From positions 1 through 17,924 of the forward strand of contig JAOAGA010000029.1 of the NCBI GenBank assembly GCA_026415985.1: a stretch of 17,924 bases of DNA. Direction: 5' to 3'. Below, one piece after another: positions 14,548 to 17,924 of this stretch. The first letter of the stretch is position 1. Each line of letters begins with the position of its first letter. The notes beneath the pieces are model-generated. The model ran no database searches. It was not told where the DNA came from and was given only the letters and a program-made list of their open reading frames with translations. This stretch comes from Pseudomonadota bacterium (GTDB taxonomy: Bacteria; CALINM01). A program made the position numbers and the translations under genes.

Positions 14548-14868
14548 ATGAAGAGCTTTGTCCAACCTTTTAAAGAAAGATTTTCGCAAAAACTTAGTGT
14601 ATCCTTTGGCAATAAAAATTTTGATAAGGTCCTGATGTTTCAAATTTTTTTGCTGATATTCCTTGTTTTTTTCAAAGTTTATGTAAGGTGTTTGTATATA
14701 AACGAAGAGAAAAGGATAAATGTTTTAAAATATGACATTAAGATAACTCAGGGCGAGATAGGGAAATTGAAAACAGATTTAGACAAATATGTTGAAAGGG
14801 AGAGACTTGATCAATTGGCAAAGGCCTTTAAAAAAGAGGATGAAATAGAGGTATATGTGGTAAGATAA
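14548..14868 (+). CDS. ftsL: Cell division protein FtsL (FtsL-like)
   Basis: This small bitopic protein has 106 residues: a basic cytoplasmic N-terminus (1-27), one membrane helix (about 29-47, FQIFLLIFLVFFKVYV) and a periplasmic coiled coil with heptad-like Leu/Ile/Val (about 52-92). FtsL links FtsB and FtsQ to FtsW/FtsI at the septum. Sequence identity in this family is poor, so the call rests on topology, size and position between rsmH and ftsI. AAGGAG (14536-14541) lies 6 nt before the ATG. The last base of its TAA is the first base of the ftsI ATG. Confidence 0.82.
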   Translation: MKSFVQPFKERFSQKLSVSFGNKNFDKVLMFQIFLLIFLVFFKVYVRCLYINEEKRINVLKYDIKITQGEIGKLKTDLDKYVERERLDQLAKAFKKEDEIEVYVVR

Positions 14869-16826
14869 TGTCAAAACATAGTATAAAACTAAATGGAAAA
14901 AAGATCAGGATAGGCCTCTTTGGAGCTACAATAGTTCTTCTGTATTTTTTAGCCTTTTATAAACTTGTTGATGTTCAAATATTAAAGAGAGATTTTTATC
15001 TCTATAAACTTTCAAGACAATATGAAAATACATATTATGGCAGTAAGGTAAGGGGCAACATTTATGACAGAAACGGCAATGAGTTAGCTATTTCAGTTTT
15101 ATCATTTTCCGTATATGTGAATAAAAATAAGATAACTGATTTGGATAAATTTGCGAATACAATATCCAAGATTTTAAACACCACTCCGGAAAAGATCAAA
15201 AGGAGCGTTACAGAATCTGAACAAAAGGGTTTTTTTATTGTAAGAAAGTCGGAGGATAGGGCCTTAAAAGAAGAGTTCAGAAAGATTAAGGGCGAAAAGA
15301 TAGAAGGTATCTCAGGTGCAATAGAGATAGTTGAGGAAAGTAAGAGGTTTTATCCATATAAAGATTTGGCAAGTCATATAATCGGTTTTGCAAATGATGA
15401 CAACGAAGGATTAGAAGGAATTGAGTATTATTATGATAAAAAGATAGAAAACAACAAAGAAAGGGTTAGTTATTACAAAGATCTGACCGATGGAATCATC
15501 AGGACAAAAAAGACCTTTAAGGAAGAAAAATCTATTGAGCTAACTATTAATAAAGATATTCAGGCAATAGTTGAAGACGAACTAAAAAGAGGAGTTATAA
15601 AAAGTCAAGGCAGAAGCGGGGTTGCGGTAGTTATGGATCCTGAAAGTGGCGAAATTCTTGCAATGGCTTCTTATCCTGACTTTAACCCAAACGAGTATTA
15701 TAAATATAGTTCAAACAATCTAAGAAACAGGGCTTTAATTGATATCTTTGAACCGGGCTCAGTTCTTAAAGTTTTTTTAGTATCGGCTGCCTTGGAAGAA
15801 CACCTTATATCTCCCTCAACCCTGATAAACTGTGAGAATGGGAGATATAGGGTCCACGATAGAGTATTCAAAGAAGCTCACGAGAAAAGATACGGAACTA
15901 TGTCTGTTAAAGAAATTATTAAAAATTCAAGTAATATAGGTTGTATAAAAATAGCTGAAAAATTAGGCAAGAAAAAATTTCATAGTTATCTTGAAAAGTT
16001 TAATTTTGGCAAAAAAACAGATATTGGTTTGGCAGGTGAACCAAGAGGCATAGTTCCAAATCCAAAGGAGATTACACCGGTTAGGTTATCTACAATCTCC
16101 TTCGGTCAGGGAATATCTCTCAATGCGGTACAGATAGCAAACGCCTTTTGTGCCGTTGTAAATGGCGGTAACCTTCTTAAACCGAGGTTGATTAAAAGAA
16201 TTATTAATGAGGACAATGAAACTGTTTATGAAAATAATAAGGAGATAATAAGGAGAGTAATATCTCCCAAAACATCTGAGATTTTAAAAGATATAATGGA
16301 AGAGGTTGTTACAGATGGTACAGGAAAAAATGCAGCCATAGAAGGAACAACTGTAATAGGTAAAACAGGAACAGCACAAAAGCCGGGCAGAAGAGGTTAT
16401 CTGGATGAGTATATTGCCTCATTTCTTGGGGCCTTTCCAAAGGATAAGCCGAGGTATGTTATTTTTGTTGCCATTGACTCTCCTAAAGGGGTTGAATACG
16501 GTGGTTATGTCTCTGCACCGGTTTTCAGAGAGATTGGTAAAAGAATATTAGAGTTAGAGGGTGGAGAAAGAAAGGTTATAATCGTAAAAGATGATAAAGA
16601 AAAAACCTTTCAAACAAGCAGGTCTGTTGCATACAGCAATATAACAGGCGATATGAAGGACAAGATAATCCCTGATTTCAGGGGACTGACAATAAGAGAA
16701 GCAATTAAGATTGCTAATCTAAGGAAGATAGAGCTTGATATTTCTGGCTCAGGTGTTGTTTATTATCAGGATCCTCTGCCCGTAAAAGATCTTAATACCA
16801 AAAAAGTTAAGGTTTTTTTAAAATGA
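14868..16826 (+). CDS. ftsI: Septal peptidoglycan transpeptidase FtsI (PBP3) with C-terminal PASTA domain
   Basis: This is a class B penicillin-binding protein that cross-links septal peptidoglycan in the periplasm. It has a membrane anchor at about 13-32, a dimerisation/pedestal domain (about 58-220, with GNIYDRNGNELA) and a transpeptidase domain (about 250-560). The active-site motifs are SxxK S298-K301 (EPGSVLK), SxN S354-N356 (SSN) and KTG 499-501 (GKTGTAQKPG). A single PASTA domain (about 598-652, IPDFRGLTIREAIKIA) ends the protein. PASTA is common in Gram-positive PBPs but also occurs in FtsI of some Gram-negative lineages such as Geobacter-like bacteria. Its length of 652 is normal for the PASTA form. 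Overlaps of 1 nt with ftsL and 4 nt with murE show tight coupling. Confidence 0.94.
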   Translation: MSKHSIKLNGKKIRIGLFGATIVLLYFLAFYKLVDVQILKRDFYLYKLSRQYENTYYGSKVRGNIYDRNGNELAISVLSFSVYVNKNKITDLDKFANTISKILNTTPEKIKRSVTESEQKGFFIVRKSEDRALKEEFRKIKGEKIEGISGAIEIVEESKRFYPYKDLASHIIGFANDDNEGLEGIEYYYDKKIENNKERVSYYKDLTDGIIRTKKTFKEEKSIELTINKDIQAIVEDELKRGVIKSQGRSGVAVVMDPESGEILAMASYPDFNPNEYYKYSSNNLRNRALIDIFEPGSVLKVFLVSAALEEHLISPSTLINCENGRYRVHDRVFKEAHEKRYGTMSVKEIIKNSSNIGCIKIAEKLGKKKFHSYLEKFNFGKKTDIGLAGEPRGIVPNPKEITPVRLSTISFGQGISLNAVQIANAFCAVVNGGNLLKPRLIKRIINEDNETVYENNKEIIRRVISPKTSEILKDIMEEVVTDGTGKNAAIEGTTVIGKTGTAQKPGRRGYLDEYIASFLGAFPKDKPRYVIFVAIDSPKGVEYGGYVSAPVFREIGKRILELEGGERKVIIVKDDKEKTFQTSRSVAYSNITGDMKDKIIPDFRGLTIREAIKIANLRKIELDISGSGVVYYQDPLPVKDLNTKKVKVFLK

Positions 16827-17924
16827 TTTCAAAAAAAATATTACTTGAGACAGTAAATCCCTTAAAGACAGAGGGAAATATCCCCGATAGTTTTGATTAT
16901 TTTACCGATGACACCCGTGAATTAAGAAAGGATACACTGTTTTTTGCGATTAAAGGAGAGACTGTTGATGGACACGATCTTATTAAAGACAATAAAGATA
17001 AAATATTAACCGCAGTTGTTGAAAGAGATATTCCTGTTGATATCCCCAAGATATATGTAAGTTCTGCAAAAGAGGCATTTTATAAAATCCTTGAAATTAC
17101 TAATAATTTAAATCTTGAACGCTTTAAGATCATAGGGATTACGGGAACCAACGGAAAAACTACCTTTACCTATATAATGGAAAGCATTTTTAAGACAGCA
17201 AATATCTTATCCGGCGTGATAGGTACCGTTAATTACAGGTGCGGAGATTTTTCCAGTGAGGCAGGCAATACAACACCTGATTTAAAGAGATTAATCCCCC
17301 TATTTAAAAAATTCAGGGAGTTAGGAGCAGAAACTATAGTAATGGAGGTCTCTTCTCATTCTCTGAAACAGAACAGGCTTGCAGGCTTAAAATTTGACTC
17401 GGCAGTTTTTTCCAATCTTACCCAAGAGCACCTTGACTTTCACACCGATATGGAAGATTACTATAAATCAAAGAAGTTACTGTTTACAAGGCATCTTAAA
17501 GATAATTCCTTCGGAGTTATTAACATTGATGACCCCTATGGTGAAAGACTGTTTCTGGAATTAGGTGATGGCAGGATGAAAACCTATTCCTTCAAAAAAA
17601 GGGCTACATACAGATGTAAGATTTTAGAGAATAACGAAGAAGGTTTGGAAATAGAGATTTTATCAGAAAACCTAAAAGATACGGTAAGGGCAAATTTAAA
17701 AGGTGGGTTTAACGCCTATAATGTGACATCTGCTTATATTACAGCTTTAAATCTTGGCTTATCCGCTGAGATAATAAAAAAGGGCATATTAAATCTTAAA
17801 AATGTTCCCGGAAGGATGGAAGAGATAAAAAACGATTGTGGGCTAAAAGTATTTGTAGATTATGCCCATACGCCAGATGCCCTTGAAAATGTACTGAAGA
17901 CAATTAAAGAAATTTGCAGGGGAA
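16823..17924 (+). CDS. murE: UDP-MurNAc-tripeptide synthetase MurE (3' end outside window)
   Basis: MurE is a cytoplasmic Mur ligase that adds the third residue (usually meso-diaminopimelate in Gram-negatives) to UDP-MurNAc-L-Ala-D-Glu. About 367 of the usual 480-500 codons are present; no stop is reached. Visible signatures are the N-terminal DDTRELRKDTLFFAI (uridine-binding domain), the ATP-binding loop GTNGKTT (108-114), NTTPDL, MEVSSHSL, the stretch SNLTQEHLDFH with the carbamylated Lys region after it (YYKSKKLLF), and VPGRMEEI followed by DYAHTPDAL. The DNPR-type motif that tells DAP from Lys specificity lies beyond the window. The ATG overlaps the ftsI TGA by 4 nt. No Shine-Dalgarno is obvious, so coupling to ftsI is likely. 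Confidence 0.95.
   Translation, partial: MISKKILLETVNPLKTEGNIPDSFDYFTDDTRELRKDTLFFAIKGETVDGHDLIKDNKDKILTAVVERDIPVDIPKIYVSSAKEAFYKILEITNNLNLERFKIIGITGTNGKTTFTYIMESIFKTANILSGVIGTVNYRCGDFSSEAGNTTPDLKRLIPLFKKFRELGAETIVMEVSSHSLKQNRLAGLKFDSAVFSNLTQEHLDFHTDMEDYYKSKKLLFTRHLKDNSFGVINIDDPYGERLFLELGDGRMKTYSFKKRATYRCKILENNEEGLEIEILSENLKDTVRANLKGGFNAYNVTSAYITALNLGLSAEIIKKGILNLKNVPGRMEEIKNDCGLKVFVDYAHTPDALENVLKTIKEICRG

Overview
The window is a visibly AT-rich piece of a Gram-negative bacterial chromosome. Arg codons are mostly AGA/AGG and ATA is common. The content is type IVa pilus motor genes with a PilS/PilR pair, a second NtrC-class two-component system, a Fur repressor, and a dcw (division and cell wall) cluster whose FtsI carries a C-terminal PASTA domain. 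This resembles Deferribacterota or neighbouring Geobacter-like lineages (for example Deferribacter or Calditerrivibrio), but that assignment is from memory of gene content and has not been tested by a search. Nothing looks like a phage, IS element or CRISPR array.

Layout, left to right. (1) 1-338: about 100 nt of unexplained leading sequence, then a sigma-70 promoter, a tRNA with a CAT anticodon, and a perfect 14-bp hairpin terminator. (2) 339-2160: a Nif3-family metal-binding protein and a coiled-coil/zinc-ribbon protein, apparently co-transcribed. (3) 2277-9318: a compact operon pilB-pilT-pilC-pilS-pilR, coding for the extension ATPase, retraction ATPase, platform protein, membrane sensor kinase and sigma-54 activator. 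It has its own TTGACA/TATTAT promoter. No pilin gene is present. (4) 9357-9788: fur, followed by a terminator shared with the convergent gene. (5) Minus strand 13095 back to 9869: a membrane sensor kinase, an overlapping NtrC-type sigma-54 activator, and a small secreted Ala/Lys/Glu/Pro-only protein. The small gene has a textbook -24/-12 (sigma-54) promoter and a near-perfect Shine-Dalgarno sequence. (6) 13213-17924: the start of the dcw cluster, mraZ-rsmH-ftsL-ftsI-murE, tightly packed. It is driven by a promoter followed by 10-bp-phased GTGG repeats that look like the MraZ autoregulatory operator. murE runs off the window.

How it fits together. Blocks 3 and 5 each encode a kinase plus a sigma-54 enhancer-binding protein. 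The only sigma-54 promoter recognised in the window belongs to the small low-complexity secreted protein beside the second system. The most interesting hypothesis is that this kinase/activator pair (or PilS/PilR) switches on massive synthesis of a disordered or helical periplasmic polymer-like protein, loosely comparable to the Ala/Lys-rich acid-shock protein Asr of enterobacteria. The remaining genes are conserved housekeeping or pilus genes.
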